From the NCBI RefSeq assembly GCF_030272615.1, contig NC_081414.1, positions 815,509,069 to 815,573,068 on the forward strand: a stretch of 64,000 nucleotides of DNA, read 5' to 3'. This DNA comes from Cryptomeria japonica. Taxonomy: Eukaryota > Streptophyta > Pinopsida > Cupressales > Cupressaceae. Positions 44,721-54,568 of this stretch are shown here, one piece after another (position 1 is the first letter of the stretch; each line of letters starts with the position of its first letter). The position numbers and the translations under genes are program-made. A model generated the notes under the pieces. It was not told the DNA's origin and made no database searches. It was given only the letters and a program-made list of their open reading frames with translations.

Positions 44721-46100
44721 ATTTAAATTTTATTATTTGTAAATTGAAATAAAAAATAAAAATTTCTTATTTAAAATATTATATTTGAAATAAATAAATA
44801 TTTTTCATTAAGCACTTTCTTAGGTAATATTGCAATAATATAATAACAATAATAAAAAAATAATAGTATATTAATTTTAATATAATAAAACAATATCAAT
44901 ATAACACATTAAAAGTAATATAATATAAACATGATAAAAATAATCTAACCCTAAAATTCATAATGAATTAAAAAAGTAATTTTGATCTAATGTCAATATT
45001 ATTAAATCTAATGCTGACACTAAACGCTAAACCATACTATATTAATATATTATTACATGTGACAAAAAAAGCATATCTTTATAAATACAATTTAAAATTA
45101 AAATTATATGTAGATTCACATCCATAACCATGAAGATTATTCTTATACTCATTAATATTTTTAATTTTAATTTTCATTGCTTGTGTGTGGAACTATGAAC
45201 CAATGAGACCATATTTTTGGAGCTATGAACCACTGAGACCATATTTTTGAGGGGTCTTATCCTCAGTTTTTATCGCCTACCTCACATCATTGAAACACCC
45301 CACCTACTGTCGTCAACCACCACGTCTGTAGGTGGGGGCAATAAGACCCCGATATCTCTAATTGTGACCCCTGACACCTCCCTCCTCATTGTTCATCTGC
45401 AGCTTTACTAGTTTGCTCCTACCATCCTCCATTGACCATTGACCATCGACCATCGAACCAATCTGCCACGAGGGACAAAGCTCCATGGTTGCCAAAAACT
45501 TGGCAAGGACAAGGATTAGAACATAGGATTGTTCAAATACAATGGTTCACAGCCACCACTGCATTGCAAGCTCGTGCCCATAACTTCACCAAATGTTTAA
45601 TTAAATATTATTATTTTATTATTTATACATTTTATAGATTTAATTTAAAAATATAATCTATCTTAATTTTTAATTATTTTTAATTAAATTAATTTTCATT
45701 AATTATGTGAAGTTGTGTTATTTTTCTCATTAAAATTATATTCTTCTCTTTTTAAAATTTAATACTATATTGTGAATAAAAATTATAATTTTTAAATTAT
45801 AGAAAAATAATATTAAAAATGTTATTCAAATTAATAAATTTTTATTTAAAATAATTCAATACAAATTAAAATGTAAGGATCTAACTTGGAATTTAAAAGA
45901 ACAATTGATAGATACTATTGATTTGAATTCAGACAACTACTTTGGTACCACTAAAATGAACTATCTCAGAATTTGTGATAATTCTATTATAGCAGCATTG
46001 ATTACAATATTGTCAACATATTATTATTGCCAAACACAAGGAATTGATATAGGACTGATTTGCAATGAGACTACCTATGAATTTCTATGATTTATGCAGT
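44721..46100. other. AT-rich interval with a GC-richer patch
   Basis: Contains a perfect-period 30-bp tandem pair (45191-45220 and 45221-45250, two mismatches). A GC-richer patch at 45260-45590 has no motif I recognise. The remainder is AT-rich. Confidence 0.4.
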
Positions 46101-46670
46101 TTTTCATAATACTGATTAAATACACCCTAAGCATAGCTGCCTTCACATCTGTATGATGCCATGTATGCACTATGATCAATGATCATTACTATCTCTTCCC
46201 TGAGAAACTGGTTTCTGCTTAATGCACAGATTGTTGGTCTGGGGTGATGTTCAGGCCTGAACACAGGGGTTTCGTCCTATGAAAGAAAATTTGTAGAGCT
46301 TCCAAATAGATACAAACATATATCAATCGTTGTAGAATACAATCCCACAACAACATCGACCTCTCTTTTATAATTGCATGCCAATCACAGATAAATTGTA
46401 TCTAGTCGCTTCTATACTAGAAGCTTCTACCTTGGTCGACTTTGTCTAAAATGCAAACTTACTAATTTTTAGATGACCCCACCTAGACAACATAACGTTT
46501 CTTTAAAATATGGCCCCCTCTTTAAGCCATAACAGTTAATTAAAACATTTTCAACTCCTTGATATAGCTTTTTCAATTATTCCCTTTATTATTTATTTAT
46601 TCTAGCCTTGGGAATATTGCAGGCTAGAACTTGACTCCCTGTGGCTTGTCATTTGAGAAGGGACATTACA
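46101..46670 (-). repeat. Gy3 3' LTR (left limit uncertain)
   Basis: On the minus strand TGTAATGTCCC starts at 46670, right after a polypurine tract (GGGAAGGGAAGAC at 46683-46671). That marks the start of the 3' LTR of Gy3. The far end could not be placed, as no second copy lies in the window. Confidence 0.55.
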
Positions 46671-46683
46671 GTCTTCCCTTCCC
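46671..46683 (-). other. Gy3 polypurine tract
   Basis: GGGAAGGGAAGAC on the minus strand, directly before the LTR start TGTAATG. Confidence 0.65.
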
Positions 46684-46741
46684 GAGATTGTTGGCCCTCC
46701 AACAATTGTAAATTGGGATGTTGAAGGATCTCCTCTCCTTC

Positions 46742-47821
46742 CTAAGTGGCATCCTCAACTAGTAAGTCCTTCCATTTTATCAGATATTCACAACCCACCT
46801 TATTTTTCAACCTCCTTTCCCTCCAATTAGTAATGCCTTCAGGAACGAGTACCAAATTTCCTTCCTCATCCAAAGGAGGAAATTCTAGTGATGGCACAAT
46901 ATGTTGGCCCAATAATTTTTTCAAACAGGAGACATGGAATACATTGTGGATCTTGCTTCCTTTAGGAAGCTCTATCTCATATGCAACTTCCTCTATCCTC
47001 TTGAGAATCTTGTAAGGAACGTAGAATCGCGGTTTCAACTTTTCTACTCAAATTTTCTTTAAAGTCAACTGCATGTATGGTTGAAGGCATAGGAAAACCA
47101 AATCACCAACCTCGAAAGACCTCTCAACACAATGTCTATCTACGTACATCTTTTGTTGATTATGTGCATGTTGAATGTTGTCCTTCAATGCTTAGAGGAT
47201 ATCTTGATAACTCTAAACTGTCTCCTTACCTTGACAAACTTTGCTATCTTCGAATGCCAAATCCATGAATGAGAGTGTGGTATACTCGTAGAGTGCTCTG
47301 AAAGGAGACATGCCAGTGAAAATGTGATAGGTAGTATTGTAACAGTACTCACGTAGATAGAGCCATCTCACCCATGTACATTGTTGTCCTGTGACATAGT
47401 TGTGAAGGTAACCTTCTAACCACTTATTCACCACTTCTACTTGACATTTCGTTTGAGGATGGTAGTTGGTGCTAGGTGTCAATTCAGTTCCCACCAATCT
47501 GAATAACTCTTGCCAAAAGATGCTCATGAATCTGCTATCTCTGTCGGTGACAATGGTTTTAGGGACCCCGTGTAATCTAAAGACCTCTTTGAAGAATAAT
47601 TGTGCAATTTGTTGTGCTGAGAAGCCCATGGAAACTACAAAGAAATGGGCATATTTTGTGAGTCTATAAACTACCACAAATACGCAATCCTTCCTCTGGA
47701 CATGAGGAAGTTTGGTAATGAAATCCATTGAGAGTATTGCCCTCTTCTGCTTAGGAATAGGAAGTGGTTGTAGAAAACCTGCTGGAAATGTGTGCTCCAA
47801 CTTGTTCTCCTGACAAGTCAA
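46742..47821 (-). pseudogene. Gy3 integrase and chromodomain
   Basis: Catalytic core intact at all three positions: Asp in ILSMDFITKLP (about 47735), Asp in IVTDRDSRFMSIFWQEL (about 47545), Glu in CQVEVVNKWLEGYLHNY (about 47440). TNYHPQTK is present. The C-terminal part (47038-46742) reads YEIELPKGSKIHNVFHVSCL and then RERRLKNKVGCEYLIKWKDL, a chromodomain. The zinc domain upstream is degraded (CQENKLEHTFPAGFLQPLPI remains). A frame break lies between 47213 and 47038. Confidence 0.8.
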
Positions 47822-47919
47822 ACACTCTTGAACATGCTACTGAAAATCATTTTTTAACCACTTCCATGTAAATATTTCTCTCATTTGACGATAGGTCTTG
47901 AAGAAGCCTTGATGTCCTA

Positions 47920-48425
47920 CTAGGAAATCTCTGTAAGAGAACACAAAGCAGGTTTCCTAGACAATGCATCGGCAACTATATTCTTTTTTCCCTTAACATA
48001 TTCAACGTCAAAATCATAAGCTTGTACCTTACTCACCCATTTCTGTTGTCGTTCATTCAAGTGTTTATGCTCCAAGAAGTACTTGAGGTTGTTATGGTCA
48101 GTGTGTACCATAAATTTTGATCCTACCAGGTACTATTTGATTTTTTCTCTAATGCATGAATGATATCTAGCACTTCCTTATCATATGTAGAATACAACCT
48201 TTTAGCATCTTGAAGCTTCCTACTCTCATAAGCAATTGGGTGCCAGCTTTTCATAAGCACAGCTCCTATTCCTTGACCCGATGCATCACATTCTAGGACA
48301 AATGGTTGCATGAAATCTAGGAGTGCCAGTATTGGGCATGTGCTCATAGCATCCTTAAGCTTATCAAAATCTCTCTGTGTCTCTTTTGACCATAGGAAAG
48401 CAACCTTCTTGGTTAGGTCCGTCAA
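47920..48425 (-). pseudogene. Gy3 RNase H
   Basis: The minus strand reads FVLECDASGQGIGAVLMKSW (first catalytic Asp intact, about 48305-48245), PIAYESRKLQDAKRLYSTYD, and in a second frame TDHNNLKYFLEHKHLNERQQ and VKGKKNIVADALSRK (about 48105-47945). A frameshift lies near 48120. Confidence 0.8.
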
Positions 48426-48429
48426 AGGA

Positions 48430-48979
48430 TATGCTAACTATGAAAATCCCTTAACAAATCATCTTTAATATGAACACAAGCCAAGGAAACCAGGCTACTC
48501 CATTGTGTTTGTTGGTGGTAGCCAATCTAGAATTGCTTGAATTTTCTCTTGGTGAACCTTGACTCCACCAGCTCCGATGACATGCCTAAGATATAAAATC
48601 TCTTCCATTCCAAATTCACATTTGGAATCCTTTTCATAGAGTGATTGATCTTCCATTATTCCCAAGATTATATCCAGATGACGAAGATGATCAGCTCGTC
48701 TTTCTATACACCAATATATTATTGAAGAAAACCAAGATGAATTTCCTCAAATGATCTTTGAAGACATGGTTCATACAAGTTTGGAATGTTGTTGTCACGT
48801 TTGTGAGACCAAAGGGCATTACTAGATACTCAAAATAGACATAATGGCAGGGAAAGGCATTCTTGTGGATGTCCTCCTCTCTAACCCATATCTGATGATA
48901 TTCAAAGCGCACATCGATTTTAGAGAAGTACACGACCCTGTGTAATTCATCTATTAGCTCATCGATTTTGGGTATCAGG
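48430..48979 (-). pseudogene. Gy3 reverse transcriptase, C-terminal part
   Basis: Starts at the TatM junction with LIPKIDELIDELHRVVYFSK and then [34 protein letters not shown] and a catalytic box reading VFFNNILVY (about 48740-48710) where FFDD is expected. Both Asp are Asn (AAT AAT). The thumb follows in another frame (CEFGMEEILYLRHVIGAGGV). The enzyme is dead, whereas the integrase core is intact. Confidence 0.82.
48975..48979. repeat. Presumed left target-site duplication of TatM
   Basis: TCAGG directly precedes the TatM 3' LTR end. Its partner would lie outside the window, so this is a prediction only. Confidence 0.35.
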
Positions 48980-49762
48980 TGTTTACGATAAAAATGGATA
49001 CAACAATATTGAAAGACTAAATGAATTCAACCACAAAACCCTAACCTAACAACAACAAAGATCCACCATAACATATGAAGATTACCTAAGACAATGCAAG
49101 TCAAATGAAATCACAAAGATTATACCATCACATGTCCAATAGGGTTTGGATCTCCATTCTTCCTATCCCCATTGATCTTGCTTGATATATTTGCTCTCAG
49201 ATTTTGTGTGTGCACAAGAGCTCAACAAAGAACAGAAATGTGGTTGCAAGTAGGCTTGATCACATATGAATGTTCGAAAATGTAATGTCATCGAGTAGTC
49301 AACAGGGGGTTGATAATGAAGGAAGCAAATCCTTATATAGAAGAAACTATAAGAAATGGAGGGATAAGATTGAGAGGTGTAAAAGATAAATGGTTGGCTA
49401 TGATTAAAGGGTAGGTAGAGAAAATAAGAAAATAATGAAAGGGTAGGTAGTGTATGAATTAAGAGATGAATGGCATGTGTCATAGGTGGAAAAGGTTAAT
49501 GAATTAATTAAATAAATAAAGATTTATTTAATTAATAGAGGAAGTGGGATCAATTAAATAAATAAGATATTTATTTAATTTAAGAAAAGGAATAATTTAA
49601 ATAAATAAATGTATTTATTTAAATGAGAAATAAGGCTAGAAGAGGATAAATGAATGAATTAAATAAATAAAGGTTTATTTAATTAATAGAAGAATTAGGC
49701 TAAAGTAATTAAATAAATAAAGATATTTATTTAATTAGACTGGACAATTTTAGGTGTCTACA
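48980..49762 (-). repeat. TatM 3' LTR (copy L3)
   Basis: Minus-strand LTR from TGTAGACACC (49762) to CGTAAACA (48980), homologous to solo LTR 37853-38619 and to 25747-26515. TATA box TATATAAG on the minus strand at 49339-49332. A series of five AATTAAATAAATA..TATTTATTTAATT palindromes lies at about 49500-49740 in U3. A polypurine tract lies just outside its right end, which shows that the internal region is to the right. Confidence 0.88.
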
Positions 49763-49777
49763 TTTTGCCCTTCTTTG
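49763..49777 (-). other. TatM polypurine tract
   Basis: AAAGAAGGGCAAAA on the minus strand, directly upstream of the 3' LTR start TGTAGACACC. Confidence 0.75.
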
Positions 49778-50122
49778 AGACAATGCAGCTTGTCACGTTG
49801 TTTCAAAGAGGATAACATGAACTGATACAAAGTTGCCCCAAGATGGGAATGATATGCCCCCTCAAGAGATTGGATGAAAATGTCTGGAAAGATCACAGAC
49901 AATCTCTCGATAAGAAAGAAAGGCTAGAATGGACTGACCGGATAGGATAGAGTGACAGAGTCACGGGATAAAGAAGACTGACTCGGGAGACTAGGGCTAG
50001 GGCTAGGGCTAAGGCTAGCGTAGTCTATAAGATAGACCATGAGGGGAAACATCCTCATTGTCATCCACACATCCAAGAGATCAGAGTGCAGAGAGAGAAT
50101 AGAGCATCAACAATCAGCAGCG
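49763..50122 (+). promoter_or_regulatory. Promoter region of the antisense PMD gene
   Basis: Lies between the 3' LTR and the PMD start codon. It contains three perfect AGGGCT hexamers plus a variant (49993-50016), a TCTATAAGAT TATA-like box (50024-50033) and a purine-rich leader. The TATA-to-ATG distance is about 97 bases, which would give a short 5' untranslated region. No experimental support. Confidence 0.45.
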
Positions 50123-50188
50123 ATGGCATTGGTGCATAGATTCAATCGCATTCGCCGATTTCAGAGGCTAGCAGATGCAAGAGAGCCA
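50123..50188 (+). pseudogene. PMD gene exon 1
   Basis: ATG at 50123 opens 22 codons, a short Arg-rich N-terminus (MALVHRFNRIRRFQRLADAR, then Glu and Pro). It ends at a strong donor site, CCA|GTAAGT (50189). Length is a multiple of three, so the next exon must start in phase 0, which it does at 50881. The start is chosen because it follows a TATA-like box at normal distance and joins the PMD frame exactly. Confidence 0.6.
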
Positions 50189-50289
50189 GTAAGTACTGCA
50201 AAACCTCCTTGTAATTTGATGCAATAAATGTTGTCATAAATGCATGTTAGGTAGTGCAATAAATGTGCATTTAGGTATGTCAAACAAGG

Positions 50290-50545
50290 TTGAAAAATGC
50301 CCAGGCACATCTGCGTTGGTGCCAGGCGCGTCTAGGTTGGCTAGGTACGTCTGTGTTTGTGCTAGGTGCGTCTGTGCAGGAAAAGGCATTTGTGTCAAAT
50401 GTGAGCGCATCTGTGATATGTAGACGTGTCTGTACAGAACAGAGGCACGTCTATGTATGTCAAGCGCATCTATGCAGAACAGGTGCGTTTGTGGAGTATG
50501 TAAGCGTGTTTACATCTTCAAGGCGCGTTTATGTCTTCAAGGCCA
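50290..50545 (+). repeat. Cluster of GCGCGTCTGTG-like words
   Basis: About eleven spaced copies (GGCACATCTGCG, GGCGCGTCTAGG, GGTACGTCTGTG, GGTGCGTCTGTG, GAGCGCATCTGTG and so on), 18-30 bases apart. The core is the reverse complement of the ACACAGACGCG words in the TatM and TatN leaders. Variation is mainly CG to TG or CA. Confidence 0.75.
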
Positions 50546-50644
50546 AATCGACAGTTCTGTGATGAACATACGTTTTCAATTGGATAAGCTGCTAAGAGGA
50601 TACACTCAAGAAGGTCCTCTAGGGAAGACCAGAATAGATTAAGG

Positions 50645-50855
50645 CATTTTGTGATGAATAGGGAATGCCAAAACATAGTACTTTGTGATGAACAAGGAGT
50701 ACTAGAAAGAGTAGCACTTTGTGATGAACAAGGAGTGCAAATATGAGCAGCAATTTATGATGAACAAGGAGTGCAAATATGAGTAGCACTTTGTGATAAA
50801 CAGGGAGTTCAAACACGTAGTACTTTGTGATGAACAAGGAATACCACTTTAACTG
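50645..50855 (+). repeat. Six copies of a 34-36 bp tandem unit
   Basis: TTTGTGATGAACAAGGAGT-like units start at 50648, 50682, 50718, 50754, 50790 and 50824 (spacings 34, 36, 36, 36, 34). All lie inside the predicted PMD intron. Confidence 0.9.
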
Positions 50856-50880
50856 ACACAATTGATTTGCTTGACTGTAG

Positions 50881-52848
50881 GAGGACCTACCTATGCTGGA
50901 GTCACAGGAGATATTCCCATCGACTCAGAGCTTGCGATTGGAGCTGACAGTTGATGAGAGAGCTATGGTTCAGGCTATGGGCTTGTGACATATTTTGTAT
51001 GTGCCTGAGTTTCAGGAAAACATGGGGTTGCTGACTGCACTGGCTGAGAGATGGCACTCAGAGACTTGTAGTTTTCATTTGCCAATGGGTGAGATGACAG
51101 TCACCTTAGAGGATGTATACAAGATACTGAGAATACCGATCAATGGGGAGTTAGTACCCTACGATCGAGATGGAGACAGGGATGCACTGAGATGAGTGTT
51201 CCTGGATCCAGGATTGGAGATGAGGGCTGGACACATGGCATGGGACATGATGACATGGACTGGATTAGCACTACCAGTAGTGTTGGTAGGAGTGATCAGT
51301 GGGTTCCTTTGTCCGGATAGGGCGATACGAGGGTTGGTTGTGGGCTGGGGGAGTATATTGGAGACACTAGTAACACAACGTACCAGATATGCCTGGGGAC
51401 CGTGCATGCTGGCGCATTTGTATTATGAGCTCCATCAGTTTCTATACCATGGATCTATAGGATTGGGCTACGGAGTGACATTATTGCAAGTGTGGGCTTA
51501 TGAGCATCTGCCAGTGACACGATCAATTCATTTTAGAGGCAGGGGCCATGGATGCAGTTTTGTTCACTTATATGATATGATTACATCACAGCCACAGATT
51601 GGCAGGTTGGAGTATTGGCATCGAGTCATTGATGAGATTGACACTGTCGTATGGAGGCCATACTGAGAGTGTGACGAGTGGGAGGATGATATAGTTGAGC
51701 TACCATACACTTTTAGGAGTAGGTATTTGATTGGGTGAATTCCCTATGTATTGGAGAGGCAGTTGGTTGATAGAGTGAGCAGGCATTTTGGCAGGATTCA
51801 GCGGATGCCATGGGGTTTCGGGATGTATGCACAGATAGTGAGAGATCAGGCACACTTCGGGCCATTGTTATCATATGATCATGCTATGATGCAGCTGGTA
51901 GAGATGATTCCCTTGTCGGGGGATATGTGGCCGGAGATCAAGGATGCAGGGATGGATGCAGAGTATACTACATACTGGGCTGAGCATCCATTTCCATGAT
52001 TGACAGATCTAGGAGAGATGATAGATGGAGATGGTGGAGGTGATGGGGATGATGATGTGGATTGTGAAGGTAGAGGCCGACAAAGGAGGCGGGGTGTAGT
52101 AAGAGAGAGGAGAGTGGTTCCATGGAGAGAGGGTGGAGAGGAGAGATAGGCTCGGGTGGTGAGAGGCCGAGGTGGGTTGCCATTATAGGTACCAGTAGCA
52201 TAGGGTCCTAAATAGGTGCAAGGATAGGGACAGGGACAGGGGCAGAGGCAGCCATAGGAGCAACCATAGATACATGCGCAAGGGCAGCCACAAGTGCAGC
52301 CACAGGTACAGGGGGTTGAGGAGGAGGCAGATGAGCTACTGGAGTTGAGGGAGATCTGCCAAGGACAGGCAAATGAGATCCAGGATCTCAAGTGGGAGAG
52401 GGATCGACTCAGAAGACAGCTCAGGGACATTGAGTGGGAGAGAGATCAGGTGATCCAGCATTATACTAAAGCTGAGATGGCACTGAGGGCAGGGAGACAG
52501 GCAGTAGAGGACACAGGAGCTGGATATGCTTATGTTCTGTGAGCCAGGGAGAAGATAGGCTACTGGAGAGACCTATACTATGGGGTCGTGCCACCAGAGC
52601 AATAGGCTAGGAGCTTCCGTAGACCATTGTGGACAGCGACGACCACTGGAGGGAGAGACAGGAGACAAGCGTCCAACAGTGGGGTTATGGGTCCTCCACC
52701 ACCACTAGATAGAGGGGATAGGAGAGGTGATCTTGGGGTGGGTCCTTCTAGGGCTCAGACTCCATCAAGGCCAAGCGACTCTGAGGGAGGGAGTTCATCA
52801 TAGCCTTAGAGGGATCCCTATGTATCAATTTTGTACCATTTTGTATGA
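50881..52848 (+). pseudogene. PMD gene exon 2 (plant mobile domain protein)
   Basis: A single frame of 656 codons in phase with exon 1. It carries the plant mobile domain (MAIN-like; about 50990-51990): LLTALAERWHSETCSFHLP, then GEMTVTLEDVYKILRIPING, a Gly/Trp-rich middle (AYEHLPVTRSIHF, RLEYWHRVIDEIDTVVWRPY) and a RVSRHFGRIQRMPWGFGMYA segment. An acidic, then Gln/Pro-rich linker follows (52020-52310), a coiled coil (ADELLELREICQGQANEIQD, WERDRLRRQLRDIEWERDQV; about 52315-52500) and a Pro/Ser/Arg tail. Sixteen in-frame stops, all TAG (10) or TGA (6), mostly where CAG, CGA or TGG is expected. PMD proteins are nuclear, linked to gene silencing and meristem maintenance, and also occur in transposons. 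Here the gene is antisense to pol. Confidence 0.78.
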
Positions 52849-54560
52849 TGATGTAGACACCTTCAGGTGATTGTAGCCATACTATTTTTGACATCATTGT
52901 ATCATGAAACTTATGATTATATATATATGAGATGATGCATCTTTGCGGCAACTATATGCATGTGTACCTATGTGATGTTTCTATATGTTTCTATGTGATG
53001 CTTATGATATGGATGCAAATATGTACATGATGGAATGCAATATTTTTGTTCTTTTATGTTTTTAATGTTATACATATGCAAATGTGAATGTATGAAATGC
53101 AGATGAATAGGATAATGCAAATAACTATTTACATGATGAGAATGTAAAATGTGCTAATATGTGTTGTGTGCAGGATGTGATGCAATTGTGATATCTATAT
53201 GTATGTATGATTAATATGTGGTAATGCAGGTGCAACTACATGGAATGCAAATGTTTTTGGTGCGTCATTATACTCAGTCATGTGATAGCAGGCTACATGG
53301 ACTCAAGAAGGACGATGGAAGTCAATCAAGAAGGGGGATGAAAGATAGAAGATATGAAAGTGAAAGAGCTTCTTGTGCATTATCATCATTGAGCTTTATT
53401 ATGGCAAATTAGGTTATGAAAATCGAGGCATATGTTTGACCCAGAAAGTCATTGTACCTGTTTGCATGGAGATAAGACAGTTGCAAACAAGGAATTCCCC
53501 ATTTCACACTAGACTCACAGTGTCCTCATATCCTTGGACAAGTCATAGCATTACTAAGAGACAATCCACAAACAGCAAAGAAAAATAGGTGACAATACCC
53601 CATCCTCGCCTTTCTAGTCAAAGACATCCTGGAGATAGAATCTCTAGTCAAAGACATCCTGGAAAAGCTAAAAGACATGTCACCAAAAGATAAAATCAAA
53701 AACGAAAACCAAGACTCAACACCAACATCCACTATAGGCCTCAAGTTTAGTGTCTCTTGTCACTTGTATAAGTCTTATTTGATTGTGGTCACAATGTTTA
53801 CTTTCACAAAAAGGATAGATAGCACTCAACCATAATGTTGTCTAAGTCTGTTGAAAGATTTGATTTGTTGAAGCCCATTGTTGCTGTTGTGTCTCATCTG
53901 AAACTGACTGAATCCATGCAACTGATACTTTATTGCAGAGAAGATGAAACTTTTTTACAGATTGTGATGCAAATGTTGTTTTATTGTGGATTGTGTGCAG
54001 ATAGACTGAAGAAAATTGGAAGAAACTGTACTCCTCGAAACGTGTGATACTCTCAGTTCCACACCCATTACTAGACGTAGGATTTTCCTTAGCCATAGAT
54101 AGGAGTTGATTTATTATGATTGGAAAGGGATGAAAATGAAGGTTTATTATGAATGGCAAACCAATCTTAGGTATATCAATAACAAGCCATGCTAGGAATG
54201 GGTAAGTTTATTATGGATGAATAGGTTATGAGTGTGTGCAAAGTGAAGGATGAAATTGAATTGTGAAGGAGGAAGGAGCAATGTCTCTACGCATGGCACT
54301 GGTGACCCAGTTTTCACCGTGGTACTTGCCCAGGGCACCACCGAAGTGGTTTTCACCGTTGGACGAAATGTTTTCTATTTTTTTTTCTATTTTTTTGTGT
54401 CAAAAGGCGCCTATTTGCCAGGTTTTCACCAAGTAACGATTTTTTATTTTTATGATTTTTTTGTATTTTTGAATTTTTTTGATGATTTTTTTTTGTATTT
54501 TTTAATACTTTGAAGAGCTATGTGTAAAACCTGTGAAGGTGCATGCTGTTGATAGGGTCC
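52849..54560. other. Spacer between the PMD gene and integrase
   Basis: Holds the convergent 3' ends of the PMD gene (plus) and pol (minus). There is an ATG/TATG-rich stretch at 52900-53230, a perfect-period 30-bp tandem pair (53611-53640 and 53641-53670) and a T-rich tract (54370-54520). Plus-strand open pieces at 53218-54047 have no recognised motif. Further PMD exons there cannot be excluded. Confidence 0.4.
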
Positions 54561-54568
54561 TCCAAATT

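Larger units (their letters stand above)
46671..48979 (-). mobile_element. Gy3: 3' half of a chromovirus, cut by TatM
   Basis: Minus-strand chromovirus with RT (partial), RNase H, integrase, a chromodomain-like end and polypurine tract. It is abruptly truncated at 48979 in RT by the 3' end of TatM (LTR from 48980). The missing gag, protease and RT fingers should lie beyond the far end of TatM, outside the window. Confidence 0.8.
50189..50880 (+). other. Predicted 692-nt intron of the PMD gene
   Basis: GTAAGT donor at 50189 and a TTGATTTGCTTGACTGTAG acceptor ending at 50880. It contains two repeat arrays: about eleven copies of a GCGCGTCTGTG-like word (50295-50545) and six copies of a 34-36 bp unit (50645-50855). 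The intron reading has stops in all plus frames, as expected. A minus-strand open frame across the second array is a by-product of its 36-bp period. Confidence 0.6.

Noticed and set aside
37853-49762. L2 and L3 as the two LTRs of one 11.9-kb element
   Set aside because: L2 has its own perfect ATTAC duplication, LINE-D coding sequence continues across it, and L3 has its polypurine tract on the far side. They belong to different insertions.
49992-50016. Interstitial telomere repeat
   Set aside because: The unit is AGGGCT, not the plant TTTAGGG, and only three to four copies are present.
50619-50861. Minus-strand 80-codon ORF with repeated hydrophobic 12-mers
   Set aside because: It arises from a 36-bp tandem DNA repeat within the predicted PMD intron, and has no promoter or homology.
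51879-52430. Minus-strand 183-codon Ser/Cys-rich ORF
   Set aside because: Exact antisense of the Gln/Pro-rich part of PMD exon 2. The composition follows from the CAG and CCA repeats.
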